DNA of 64,000 bases, taken from contig JADZFO010000015.1 of NCBI GenBank assembly GCA_020849855.1, positions 62,001 through 126,000 of the forward strand, written 5' to 3'. Shown here piece by piece: positions 8,425 to 17,497 of this stretch. Each line of letters starts with the position of its first letter. Position 1 is the stretch's first letter. The notes beneath the pieces were generated by a model. That model was not told the DNA's origin. It was given only the letters and a program-made list of their open reading frames with translations, and did no database searches. The translations under genes and the position numbers were made by a program. This DNA comes from a bacterium (GTDB lineage: Bacteria; 4484-113; JAFGCY01).

Positions 8425-11400
8425 CTATACGTTGCGGCGGTACTCACCGCCCACCTCATACAGTGCGTGCGTGATCTGGCCCAGGCTGCAGTGCTGCACA
8501 GCCGCCATCAGGCCGGCAAAGATGTTGCCGCCCGACAGGCAGGTTTCCTGCAGGGCTCGCAGCGCAGCCGGGGCCTGCGCCGCATGCTCGCTGTGGAAAC
8601 GCTCCAGGCGCGCGATGCAGCTCTCTTTCTCTTCCTTACTGGCACGTGCGAGCTCGATCTCCTTGGCGGCGCTGGCCTCGCCACGGTTCTTCGGCAGGAA
8701 GGTGTTCACGCCGATGATGGGCAGGCGGCCATTGTGCTTCAGGGTTTCATACTTCAGGCTGTCGTCCTGGATCTGGCTGCGCTGATACTGGCGCTCCATC
8801 GCGCCCAGCACGCCGCCGCGCTCAGTGAGACGGTCGAACTCCTTCAGCACCGCTTCCTCAACCAGGTCGGTCAGCTCCTCCACGATGAAGCTGCCCTGCG
8901 CCGCGTTCTCACAGAAAGTCAGGCCGAACTCGCGGTTGATGATGAGCTGGATCGCCATTGCCCGGCGCACGCTTTCCTCGGTAGGGGTGGTGATGGCCTC
9001 GTCATAGGCGTTGGTATGCAGTGACTGGGCGTTGTCGAAGGTAGCCAGCAGGGCCTGCAGGGTGGTTCGGATATCGTTGAACTCGATCTCCATCGCGTGC
9101 AGGCTGCGTCCGGAGGTCTGGATGTGGTACTTCAGCATCTGGCTGCGGGCCTTCGCGCCATACAGACGGCCCATGGCGATGGCCCAGATGCGCCGGGCCA
9201 CGCGGCCGATGACGCTGTACTCCGGGTCCATGCCGTTGCTGAAGAAAAAGGACAGGTTCGGGGCGAAGTCGTCGATCTGCATCCCGCGCGAGCGGTAGTA
9301 CTCGACATAGGTGAAACCGTTGGCCAGGGTGTAGGCGAGCTGGTGGATCGGGTTGGCGCCGGCTTCCGCGATGTGGTAGCCGCTGATGGAGACGCTGTAG
9401 AAATTGCGGACGCTGTGCTCAATGAAGAACTGCTGCACATCGCCCATCATTTTCAGCGCGAACTCGATGCTGAATATGCAGGTGTTCTGGCCCTGGTCTT
9501 CCTTGAGGATGTCGGCCTGGACGGTGCCCCGGACCTGCGAGAGGGTCTCCGCGCTGATGCGGCTGTACTCCTCATCACTAAGCAGCGCGCGAACGTCTTC
9601 CCAGCGGGCGTCGCGCAGGCGGTCGGGCTGCAGTTCCTGCTCCGGCGTGATATCAAGGCGGCCGGCCCCGCGCAGGAAGCGGCGGCACTGCTGGCGGACA
9701 GCCGTGTTCATGAAGAAGGCCAGCACCGTCGGCGCGGGACCGTTGATGGTCATGGACACGCTGGTCTTGGGGTCGCAGAGGTCAAAACCGCTGTAAAGCT
9801 GCTCGGCTTCCTCGACTGTGAAGATGGACACGCCGGATTCGCCGATCTTGCCATAGATGTCGGGGCGCCAGCCCGGCTCTTCGCCATAAAGGGTGATCGA
9901 GTCAAAGGCGGTGGACAGCCGCGCGGCCGGCTGGCCGTCTGCCAGGTAGTGGAAGCGGCGGTTGGTGCGCTCGGAGGGCCCTTCGCCGGCAAACATGCGG
10001 GTCGGGTCCTCGGCCTGGCGGCGGAAGGGGAAGGTGCCGGCCGTGAAGGGAAACTCGCCGGGCACGTTTTCGACGAGGCGCCAGAAGAGGCGGTTCCCGG
10101 CGCCGTGATAGCGCGGGCGGGCCACCTTGCGCAGCTGCAGCTCTGACAGGGTTTCGTGATAGTTGGCCACGCAGATTTCGCGATCGCGAACCGTATAGCA
10201 GAACTGCTCAGACTGGTAGTTCTGCTCCCACTTGTCGTAGTCCTGCAGCATGCGCAGGCAATGGGGATGCAGACGTGTGCGTAGCTCGTTGTACTGCTTC
10301 TGCAGGTCCTGCAGTGGAGTTGTCGCCGAAGGCTCCCCCGCAGGATAGGCCTCCCAGGTCTCATTGCCCTGGCCGCCGAGAAGCTCGATGCTGCGCTGCA
10401 GGGCGTCCATGTCGTTGGCGATATCGCGCTGCTCGCGGGCCCAGATGTGGTAGTCCCTTACGGCAGTGCTGATCTCGCTGAGATAGCGCTCTCTTCCGGG
10501 CGGAATAACATACTGCTTGTGGTTGGTGACGCGCTCGTCGCCAGCCTCATAGCGGCTGTCCCAGCCGATGTCGTACTTTGTGTTGATGATGCGAATCAGG
10601 TGGGCGTAGAGGGCATTCACGCCGCTGTCGTTAAACACCGCCGCATTTGTGCCAAAGACCGGCAGCTTGCCTGCGCCGCTGGCGCCGGCGTCGATCTGGT
10701 TGCGCATGTACTGCTTGCGCACGTCACGCAGCGCGTCCTCGCTGCCGCGGCGGCTGAACTTGTTGATCGCTACAAGATCGGCATAGTCCAGCATCTCAAT
10801 CTTCTCAAGCTGGCTGGGCGCTCCGTACTCGGCGGTCATCACATACAGCGCGACGCCGGCGAAATCGGTTACCGCGCTGTCGCCCTGGCCAATACCGGCG
10901 GTCTCGACAATCACCAGGTCAAAGCCGGCGGACTTGACCACCTCCAGCACGTCCTTGATCGATTCGTTAACCTCGTCGCCACTGCCGCGTGTAGCCAGCG
11001 AGCGCATGTATGCGCGGGGGTTCTTGATGCTGTTGAAGCGAATACGGTCACCCAGCAGGGCGCCGCCGGTGCGGCGGCGGGTGGGATCGACACTTATGAC
11101 GGCCACGCGCTTGTCCGGGAAGTCATAAAGGAAGCGCCGGGCCAGTTCGTCGGTGATGCTGCTCTTGCCCGCGCCGCCAGGACCTGTGATGCCCAGTACC
11201 GGCACGCTGTGACCAGGGGACAGGGGCGCTGCGGCTGGCTCAGAACTGCCGGCTCCCGGGAGCGGGGGAAGCAGGCCAGCGCCTGCCATGGCCGGGACGC
11301 GCTTCTTCATCTCGGCCAGCGTAATTGCCCGGGCCAGCGGCAGCCAGGAGCTGCGCGACTGCGGGTTCAGCTCCAGGGCGGTCTGGTCATAGTCGCAGCC

Positions 11401-11820
11401 CTGCAGCACTGTGTTGATCATGCCCTGCAGGCCCAGTTCGCGCCCGTCCTCAGGGCTGAAGATACGGTTGATGCCACGGCTGTGCAGCAGCTCGATCTCA
11501 CGCGGGATGATTACACCGCCGCCGCCGCCGTAGATTCTGATGTGCTGGCAGCCGCGCTCATCAAGCATTTCCCGCATGTAGGTGAAGTACTCAACATGCC
11601 CGCCCTGATAACTGGAGACGCAGATCCCCTGGGCGTCTTCCTGCACCGCGGCGTCCACGACCTCCTGCACAGAGCGGTTGTGGCCCAGGTGGATCACCTC
11701 GGCTCCGCTGGCCTGCAGGATGCGCCGCATTATGTTGATTGCCGCATCGTGGCCGTCAAAAAGCGCGGCGGCTGTGACGATGCGGATATGGTGCTGTGCG
11801 TCGTAAACGTCCTTTTGCAT
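8425..11820 (-). CDS. icmF: Fused isobutyryl-CoA mutase (IcmF)
   Basis: This is an adenosylcobalamin enzyme that interconverts isobutyryl-CoA and n-butyryl-CoA, fused to its own GTPase chaperone. The 1131-residue order is typical of IcmF. A B12-binding domain (about 10-135) has FDGHDAAI with the lower-ligand His at residue 24. A MeaB-like G domain has GPGGAGKSS at about 213-221, [13 protein letters not shown] and [10 protein letters not shown]. The large mutase domain follows, containing [18 protein letters not shown] and [27 protein letters not shown]. Substrate choice within the IcmF group (isobutyryl versus isovaleryl or pivalyl) cannot be read here. No cobalamin riboswitch was seen upstream. 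Confidence 0.93.
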   Translation of the reverse strand: MQKDVYDAQHHIRIVTAAALFDGHDAAINIMRRILQASGAEVIHLGHNRSVQEVVDAAVQEDAQGICVSSYQGGHVEYFTYMREMLDERGCQHIRIYGGGGGVIIPREIELLHSRGINRIFSPEDGRELGLQGMINTVLQGCDYDQTALELNPQSRSSWLPLARAITLAEMKKRVPAMAGAGLLPPLPGAGSSEPAAAPLSPGHSVPVLGITGPGGAGKSSITDELARRFLYDFPDKRVAVISVDPTRRRTGGALLGDRIRFNSIKNPRAYMRSLATRGSGDEVNESIKDVLEVVKSAGFDLVIVETAGIGQGDSAVTDFAGVALYVMTAEYGAPSQLEKIEMLDYADLVAINKFSRRGSEDALRDVRKQYMRNQIDAGASGAGKLPVFGTNAAVFNDSGVNALYAHLIRIINTKYDIGWDSRYEAGDERVTNHKQYVIPPGRERYLSEISTAVRDYHIWAREQRDIANDMDALQRSIELLGGQGNETWEAYPAGEPSATTPLQDLQKQYNELRTRLHPHCLRMLQDYDKWEQNYQSEQFCYTVRDREICVANYHETLSELQLRKVARPRYHGAGNRLFWRLVENVPGEFPFTAGTFPFRRQAEDPTRMFAGEGPSERTNRRFHYLADGQPAARLSTAFDSITLYGEEPGWRPDIYGKIGESGVSIFTVEEAEQLYSGFDLCDPKTSVSMTINGPAPTVLAFFMNTAVRQQCRRFLRGAGRLDITPEQELQPDRLRDARWEDVRALLSDEEYSRISAETLSQVRGTVQADILKEDQGQNTCIFSIEFALKMMGDVQQFFIEHSVRNFYSVSISGYHIAEAGANPIHQLAYTLANGFTYVEYYRSRGMQIDDFAPNLSFFFSNGMDPEYSVIGRVARRIWAIAMGRLYGAKARSQMLKYHIQTSGRSLHAMEIEFNDIRTTLQALLATFDNAQSLHTNAYDEAITTPTEESVRRAMAIQLIINREFGLTFCENAAQGSFIVEELTDLVEEAVLKEFDRLTERGGVLGAMERQYQRSQIQDDSLKYETLKHNGRLPIIGVNTFLPKNRGEASAAKEIELARASKEEKESCIARLERFHSEHAAQAPAALRALQETCLSGGNIFAGLMAAVQHCSLGQITHALYEVGGEYRRNV

Positions 11821-11996
11821 ATAAACCCCGGGCGCCAGGCTGCGCCTTCAGCCCATGACTATTATCCGACATATCCCGGGCAGCCGGTCCTTCTGGCTTG
11901 CCAGATCCCGGCCTAGCCTGTAATCTGGCCCGCGGCCCCAGGCCGATGTGCAGATCTGATATGCCTTAAAGCAACGATCTAGGACCAGAAGAAGTA

Positions 11997-12557
11997 ATGC
12001 AGCGCCTGTTGGAGGGCAACTGGCGCTACCGCAGCGACCGGATGACGCGGCCCAACCAGGGCGCGAAGAGCCGCCTTGAGACCGCGACGGCACAGCACCC
12101 GATGGCCGCAGTGCTGACCTGCAGTGACTCGCGTCTGATCATGGAGAGCATCTTTGACTGCGGTGTCGGCAACCTGTTTGTATGCCGTATTGCCGGCAAC
12201 TTCGCAGACGATTCTGTCGTCGGCAGTCTGGAGTTCGCGGTGCAGGAACTGGGTGTCAGGCTCCTGCTGGTGGTGGGCCATGAACGCTGCGGGGCGATCA
12301 CAGCGGCTTTGAATGATGTCAGGCCGCCAGGCCAGATCGAGCGCCTCGTGGCTTATGCCCGGCCAGCGGTTGAACTGGCACGCGGGCGGCCGGGAGAATT
12401 GCTGGACAATGCTGTACGAGCCAATATTGAGCTGACCGTACAGGCACTGCGCGAAGCCAAGCCCGTGTTGAGCAGCAGCTACGACTCCGGCTCCATTGTT
12501 ATCCGGGGGGCTTACTACCACCTGGTGAGCGGCGAAATCGAGATCATGCACTTCTAG
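11997..12557 (+). CDS. Beta-class carbonic anhydrase, possibly with an interrupted N-terminus
   Basis: The enzyme hydrates CO2 to bicarbonate. The 186 residues contain the zinc ligands and dyad of beta-carbonic anhydrases: TCSDSR (Cys, Asp, Arg) and GHERCG (His, Cys). RIAGNFADDSVVGSLEFAV lies between them. The ATG at 11997 is the first usable start. However, the in-frame codons before it encode SNDLGPEEV, which resembles the normal family N-terminus, and an ATG-CCT-TAA precedes those at 11961-11969. The gene converges on the SulP transporter gene with a four-base overlap of the 3' ends. This suggests a bicarbonate-handling pair. Confidence 0.9.
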   Translation: MQRLLEGNWRYRSDRMTRPNQGAKSRLETATAQHPMAAVLTCSDSRLIMESIFDCGVGNLFVCRIAGNFADDSVVGSLEFAVQELGVRLLLVVGHERCGAITAALNDVRPPGQIERLVAYARPAVELARGRPGELLDNAVRANIELTVQALREAKPVLSSSYDSGSIVIRGAYYHLVSGEIEIMHF

Positions 12558-14392
12558 GCTGCGCCGGCCCTGAGCTGCTGGGCGCGCTCAATTGCTTCGC
12601 CCAGGCCGGGCATGAACTCCAGTTCGCCCTCAGAGTGTTCCAGGTGCGCCCGCTCAAACAGCCTGCGCGGCTGCTCCTGCACTCCAACAAAAATCACTGC
12701 GGTGCCATTGGCCGACAGGTCGTCCAGCGCGTTCTCTAGATTAATCAATCCTGTGACATCCATGACCGGTACGCGCCGCATATCGATTATCAAAACGTCT
12801 ACACTGCTGGCGATGGCCCGCAGGGTCTGCATGGCCTTGCTGGCGGCGCCAAAAAAGAGCGGGCCGGCGATCTCATAAAGCAGCACGCCGGGCGGCAGAG
12901 GCGCCTTCAGGGCCGGATGCGATTCGTCCACAAAGCCGGCATCGCTGATTTCGACCATCCGCCGGATGAACAGCAGGGCTGCCAGCACAATACCCGCGCT
13001 GACGGCAATCACCATGTCGAAGATTACGGTAAGCGCGAAGCAGCTGAGCATGACCATCACGTCGCTTCTGGGGGCGACGCGAGCGATGTGTACAAAGCTG
13101 TGCAGGTCGCTCATGTTCCAGGCGACCATCAGCAGCAGTGCCGCAAAGGCTGACATCGGGATGTATGAAAGCAGCGGGGCCAGGGCCAGCATGGCCACGA
13201 GAATGAAGAGCGAATGGACAAAGGCCGCGACTGGCGAGACCGCACCGGCACGGATGTTGGTCGCCGTGCGGGCCAGTGCGCCGGTGGCGGCAAAGCCGCC
13301 GAAGAATGGCGCTGCGATGTTCGCCGCTCCCTGGGCCAGCAGTTCGCCATCCGGGTTGTGCCGTGTGCCGGCCATGCCGTCCGCGATGGTGGCCGAAAGC
13401 AGGGACTCGATAGCCCCCAGCATGGCGATGGCAAAGGCTGATGGCAGCATGTTCCTGATGGCGGCAAAGTCGATTCCGCCGTCTACGCTCTCACTGGCCC
13501 AGGGGAACTGGGGCAGCGGCAGCACTCGCGGGATGCCGGCCATGCTCTGCCCGTCAAGCAGATAGCTGAAGCTGTTGCCGATGGTGTGAAGTTCCAGCCC
13601 GGGCATAAAGCGCTGCAAGAGCCAGGCTGCGAGGCTGGCAAGCACCAGGGCGACCAGCGGCGAGGGAACGCGGCGGTTCAGTCGCGGCCAGAAGATCAGC
13701 ACCAGCAGGGTCAGGATCCCGAGCGCAAGCTCCTGCCAGCGCAGACTGGGCAGAGCCTGCCAAAGCGCGGCGACGCGCTCGAGAAAGTGCTCCGGCATAT
13801 GGCTGATGCTGAGGCCCAGCAGGTCCTTCAACTGCAGGATGGCGATGACCGTGGCAATGCCAATGGTGAAGCCAGTGGTTACAGGCGTCGGGATGTACTG
13901 GATCAGGCGGCCGAAGCGGAACAGGCCCAGCAGGACAAGCAGGATGCCGGCCATGAAAGTGGCAAGCAGCAGGCCCTGCAGCCCGTAGCGGGCAACCAGC
14001 GGAGCCAGGATCACCACAAAGGCGGCCGTGGGCCCCGTGACCTGAGTTGCCGAGCCCGAGAAGATCGCGGCCAGTCCGCCCCCGAAGATCGCCGTGTACA
14101 GGCCGTACTGCGGCGGAATCCCGACGGCGATTGCCAGGGCCATGGATAGCGGCAGGGCAACTATGCCGACGGTCAGCCCGGCCAGAATGTCGCGCCTGAG
14201 CATTTCAGTGCTGTAGCCCGCGGCAATTCGTTCCCGTAGGGCGGTGAAAAGATGCAGCTCGGCTTTGGGAAACTGGGAGCTGAATTCCTGATAGCGCTGC
14301 TTGGCGCGGGTCAGGCGGCGTTTGATTTTCTTGAGCATTGGGTGGAGGCGCTCCCCGGCGCGAAACGCCGGCAGCCAGAGGATACACCTCAT
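12554..14392 (-). CDS. SulP-family anion transporter with STAS domain
   Basis: The product (612 residues from the ATG at 14392) is a multi-span SLC26/SulP transporter. The membrane domain begins LRRDILAGLTVGIVALPLSMALAIA and includes GPTAAFVVILAPLV. The cytoplasmic STAS domain at the C-terminus contains VDVLIIDMRRVPVMDVTGL. SulP proteins move sulfate, bicarbonate or other anions. Pairing with a carbonic anhydrase makes bicarbonate plausible, but the substrate is not proven. Start choice: CATTAT lies six bases before ATG 14392. ATG 14338 (MLKKIKRRLTR) is an alternative that looks more natural as protein but has only a distant GGGGAG. Confidence 0.9.
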   Translation of the reverse strand: MRCILWLPAFRAGERLHPMLKKIKRRLTRAKQRYQEFSSQFPKAELHLFTALRERIAAGYSTEMLRRDILAGLTVGIVALPLSMALAIAVGIPPQYGLYTAIFGGGLAAIFSGSATQVTGPTAAFVVILAPLVARYGLQGLLLATFMAGILLVLLGLFRFGRLIQYIPTPVTTGFTIGIATVIAILQLKDLLGLSISHMPEHFLERVAALWQALPSLRWQELALGILTLLVLIFWPRLNRRVPSPLVALVLASLAAWLLQRFMPGLELHTIGNSFSYLLDGQSMAGIPRVLPLPQFPWASESVDGGIDFAAIRNMLPSAFAIAMLGAIESLLSATIADGMAGTRHNPDGELLAQGAANIAAPFFGGFAATGALARTATNIRAGAVSPVAAFVHSLFILVAMLALAPLLSYIPMSAFAALLLMVAWNMSDLHSFVHIARVAPRSDVMVMLSCFALTVIFDMVIAVSAGIVLAALLFIRRMVEISDAGFVDESHPALKAPLPPGVLLYEIAGPLFFGAASKAMQTLRAIASSVDVLIIDMRRVPVMDVTGLINLENALDDLSANGTAVIFVGVQEQPRRLFERAHLEHSEGELEFMPGLGEAIERAQQLRAGAA

Positions 14393-14502
14393 GGCGCAAT
14401 AATGCGAGGATATGTCAAATGTTGCCAGGCTGTTCAACGGTTCTATCTGATACTATCGCTGGGGCGGGTTGACGGGAAGGGCTAGCAAGAGGGAGACATA
14501 GG

Positions 14503-15576
14503 ATGCTGCGCGCCCTGTTCCTACTGATTGGCCTGCTCCTGCTGCTCTGGAGCACTGCCTTTGCTGCCGATGAAGTTGCGGCCGAGCCCGGCGCAGACGC
14601 TGCGGCTGCCGCTGATCCTGAGGCCAGCGGTGAAGGCGAAGCCGATGCAGCGGACACTGAAGCTGAAACAGCCCAGGCCGGCGAGGAAGAGCCCCTGATC
14701 AAGTGGTACGGCGAGAGCCCGCACTGGCAGGAAGGCCAGGAGTTCAGCGCAGTAATGAAGGCCCCCTTCATTGGTTCCCAGGAGTGCCTGTACTGCCACA
14801 AGGAGATGAAGAAGGGCTTCCTGGACACGGCCCACGCGCGCAGCCTGGCGGATCCGCTGCTGGCCCTGGACCGCCAGGGCTGCGAAAGCTGCCACGGGGC
14901 AGGCGGGGCGCATGCTGTTCTGCGCAGCCGGGCGGCGATCTTCGCCTTTGACTGGCAGGAGAGCGCGCAGCACAACGCGATTTGCCTGCGCTGCCATGAC
15001 TGGCTGACCAGCCCTTTGGAGTGGGAGCGCACCGCGCACGGCAAGGCGGAACTGCGCTGTACCCAGTGCCATGACCCGCATCCGGATGAAGAGCAGAGCT
15101 ACAGGTGGCTGCTCAGCACGCAGCAGGATCTGGGCTGCGTGCAGTGCCACCTTGATGTGGCGCAGGACTTTAGCCGCATGAGCCACCACCCCGTGCAGGT
15201 CAGCATGGCCAGCGACCCGGGGGCGAAGGCGCTGCACTGCACGGACTGCCATGATGTGCATGCCGGCTATGGCAGGTCAATGCTGGCCCGCCGCACGGCT
15301 TCGGAGACCTGCATCACCTGCCATGCGGACAAGGGCGGGCCCTTCCGCTTCGAGCACCTTGCCGCTGATGAGTCCATGTCCGACGGCTGCATGACCTGCC
15401 ATGTCCAGCACGGCAGTGACAACGCCTGGCTGCACAGCGCCGACGGCCAGCAACTGTGCCTGCGCTGCCACACCGAGCACGCAACAGAGCACTATGAGCC
15501 TCTGACCTGCTGGACTGTCGGCTGTCACGAGAGCATCCACGGCAGCAACCGCAATCTGCTTTTCCTGGAGTTCTAA
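14503..15576 (+). CDS. Decaheme c-type cytochrome, MtrA/DmsE-like
   Basis: A Sec signal (MLRALFLLIGLLLLLWSTAFA) is followed by an Ala/Glu-rich linker and a domain with nine CXXCH motifs (CLYCH, CESCH, CLRCH, CTQCH, CVQCH, CTDCH, CITCH, CMTCH, CLRCH). A terminal CX4CH (CWTVGCH) before ESIHGSN could bind a tenth heme. Size (357 residues) and the IHGSN ending match periplasmic decaheme cytochromes that insert into an outer-membrane barrel. The barrel gene starts directly after the TAA. A Shine-Dalgarno (GGGAGA) precedes the ATG, and TACTAT lies about 45 bases upstream. The likely role is electron transfer across the outer membrane. Confidence 0.88.
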   Translation: MLRALFLLIGLLLLLWSTAFAADEVAAEPGADAAAAADPEASGEGEADAADTEAETAQAGEEEPLIKWYGESPHWQEGQEFSAVMKAPFIGSQECLYCHKEMKKGFLDTAHARSLADPLLALDRQGCESCHGAGGAHAVLRSRAAIFAFDWQESAQHNAICLRCHDWLTSPLEWERTAHGKAELRCTQCHDPHPDEEQSYRWLLSTQQDLGCVQCHLDVAQDFSRMSHHPVQVSMASDPGAKALHCTDCHDVHAGYGRSMLARRTASETCITCHADKGGPFRFEHLAADESMSDGCMTCHVQHGSDNAWLHSADGQQLCLRCHTEHATEHYEPLTCWTVGCHESIHGSNRNLLFLEF

Positions 15577-17454
15577 ATGCCAAGCAAGAAACTAATGCGC
15601 GTTAAGAACCTGTTCCCGGTGTCCCTGGCGGTTGCGGCTTATCTTCTGGCACCCGGGCCGGCTGCGGCTGCTGAGAAAACTGTAGAGATCTACCTGGACG
15701 GCATTCCGACCGCCATCAGTGTGCCCGAGGATTTTGAGTTCTATTCCGTGGCGCGCGAGGACATCGGCGCGGGTAACCAGGACCTGCTGCGCCTTGCCGG
15801 ACTGGATCAGGGCGGCAGCCTGGCCATGGGTTATGCCTACAGCGAGGAAGGCGATAACAAGGTCGGCGCGGAGAAGTATGGGCAGTGGCCAAACGGCGTG
15901 GTGGTCAACAGCTACCGCATGACCAATGAGTACTCCCCCACGAACTGGCTGGACTTTGAGGGCCAGTATCTGGGCCCGGATGCCTGGAACCTGGAGCTGG
16001 ATCACAGCAGCGCCTCCTGGAGCCTGGACAGCCAGAGCTTTGAGCGTGAAGGCTGGGTTTTTGGCGCGGATGATGATGTGGAGGACAACCCGGTGTTCAC
16101 AGCTTCGCAGCGGCACCGCCAGCAGCACTGGCTGCGTCTGCGCCGCGGCAGCATGGAGGGCGGAAGCTGGGCGCTTGATCTGCGCAAGTACGATGTCGAG
16201 CGGCAGGACCCTGAGCTGGACGACCCGGCTTACCAGCCCAAGGATGTTTATCTGCGCAGCGGACGTCTGGAGCACCGCGGCCGCGAGCGCGGCTGGGCCT
16301 TTGAGCTGGGCGCGGAGTATGGCCAGTACGCCAGCAAGAACGCGCTGATGGATAACACCTACACCGATCTGGGCGCCGAGGCACTTTCGCAGCTCAGCCC
16401 CAGCCTGGCGCTTTCGCTTGATGCATCGCTGCGCAGTGTGGATGCCCGGGCGCAGGATGCCCAGGCGGCCTACACCAAGGCCGGGGCACGCCTGGACTGG
16501 GAACTTGGCGACTGCGTGGAAGTTGGCGCGGGCCTGCGGCTGCACAGCGAGGCAGATGATGTGGTGGCCAACTCCAACCTGCGCAGTTTCAGCGAGATGT
16601 CTGCGGACCTGCGCTACAGGCCGGACAGAGACTTCACGCTGGAAGCGCGACTGCGGCAGCGGGACTTTGAGCTGGAGCGGCTGAAGCTGGAGGACCAGGC
16701 CTTTGGAGAGCTTTACTCCGCAGACCCTCCGCCCACCCGCGATGAGCTTGAGGAATACAGGGAGGATGTGACCTCCAGCAGCAGCCGCTATGAGCTGGAG
16801 GCACGCTGGCGCATTAACTGCCGGCTCAGCCTGCACGCCGCCTATGGCGAAGAGAGCTTTGACAGCCTGCCGGGCTCCGCGGACATGGCCTCGGCCGAGT
16901 CTGCGGCACAGCTCAGCCGGATCAGCATGGCGGCCGGCAGCGCGCCGGATGAGCCCTTCCTGCCGGACCAGCGCAGCTGGGGTGACCTGCGCCTGGACTA
17001 TGAAGTTCCCTGCGGCGGCCGCTTCAGCTTTGTCACCGGCCATAACGAAATGCGCAACGGTCCGCGCGCATCAGGGCATGAGCTCTCGCGCTACGCGCTG
17101 AACTACAGCGATGCGCTGGATGAGTGCCGCCGCTGGCAGGCCGGGGTAAGCCGGGTGGAAAGCAGCGTGGATCTGCCCCTGGACGAGCTGGACCAGAACG
17201 CCGAGAGCTGGAACTACTCCCTGAGCCTCTCCGGTGAGGAAGCCCGCCTGAACTACCGCCTCAGCTATGACCACCAGAGCACCAGCGGCTTCGCTGGCGG
17301 CGAATACGACGGCGTGGGCCTTGAACTGGGGCTGCGGCATTGCCCGCTCTACCTCAGCGGCTGGTGGCGCGAGCGCGGCAAGACCGGCTGGGGTGGACTG
17401 GCCGACTACGACGACTATGGTGTGAACCTGGGTTACCGCTGGGCCATCAACTAG
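15577..17454 (+). CDS. MtrB/PioB-like outer-membrane beta-barrel partner of the decaheme cytochrome
   Basis: The 625-residue product has a signal peptide (SLAVAAYLLAPGPAAAA). A long series of alternating amphipathic segments rich in Tyr, Trp, Arg, Asp and Glu follows (for example WALDLRKYDVE, FELGAEYGQYA, LNYRLSYDHQS), as expected for a large barrel. The ATG abuts the stop codon of the decaheme cytochrome gene, so translation is probably coupled. In MtrAB/PioAB systems this pair forms a conduit for electrons through the outer membrane. Sequence similarity alone is weak and the MtrB N-terminal CXXC is absent. The call rests mainly on context and barrel-like composition. Confidence 0.72.
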   Translation: MPSKKLMRVKNLFPVSLAVAAYLLAPGPAAAAEKTVEIYLDGIPTAISVPEDFEFYSVAREDIGAGNQDLLRLAGLDQGGSLAMGYAYSEEGDNKVGAEKYGQWPNGVVVNSYRMTNEYSPTNWLDFEGQYLGPDAWNLELDHSSASWSLDSQSFEREGWVFGADDDVEDNPVFTASQRHRQQHWLRLRRGSMEGGSWALDLRKYDVERQDPELDDPAYQPKDVYLRSGRLEHRGRERGWAFELGAEYGQYASKNALMDNTYTDLGAEALSQLSPSLALSLDASLRSVDARAQDAQAAYTKAGARLDWELGDCVEVGAGLRLHSEADDVVANSNLRSFSEMSADLRYRPDRDFTLEARLRQRDFELERLKLEDQAFGELYSADPPPTRDELEEYREDVTSSSSRYELEARWRINCRLSLHAAYGEESFDSLPGSADMASAESAAQLSRISMAAGSAPDEPFLPDQRSWGDLRLDYEVPCGGRFSFVTGHNEMRNGPRASGHELSRYALNYSDALDECRRWQAGVSRVESSVDLPLDELDQNAESWNYSLSLSGEEARLNYRLSYDHQSTSGFAGGEYDGVGLELGLRHCPLYLSGWWRERGKTGWGGLADYDDYGVNLGYRWAIN

Positions 17455-17484
17455 CCCCCTGGCCGCCACTTCCCTGCGCCTTGG

Positions 17485-17490
17485 TATAAG
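17485..17490 (+). promoter_or_regulatory. -10 hexamer of tilS (leaderless-type)
   Basis: TATAAG ends seven bases before the GTG at 17498, with no Shine-Dalgarno between them. Confidence 0.45.
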
Positions 17491-17497
17491 TGTGCCT

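Noticed and set aside
10447-11916. 489-codon open frame antisense to icmF
   Set aside because: It mirrors the conserved G-domain coding of icmF and has no recognisable domain.
11821-11996. Cobalamin riboswitch for the B12 enzyme IcmF
   Set aside because: I could not find the conserved B12-box or a matching fold in the short divergent region.
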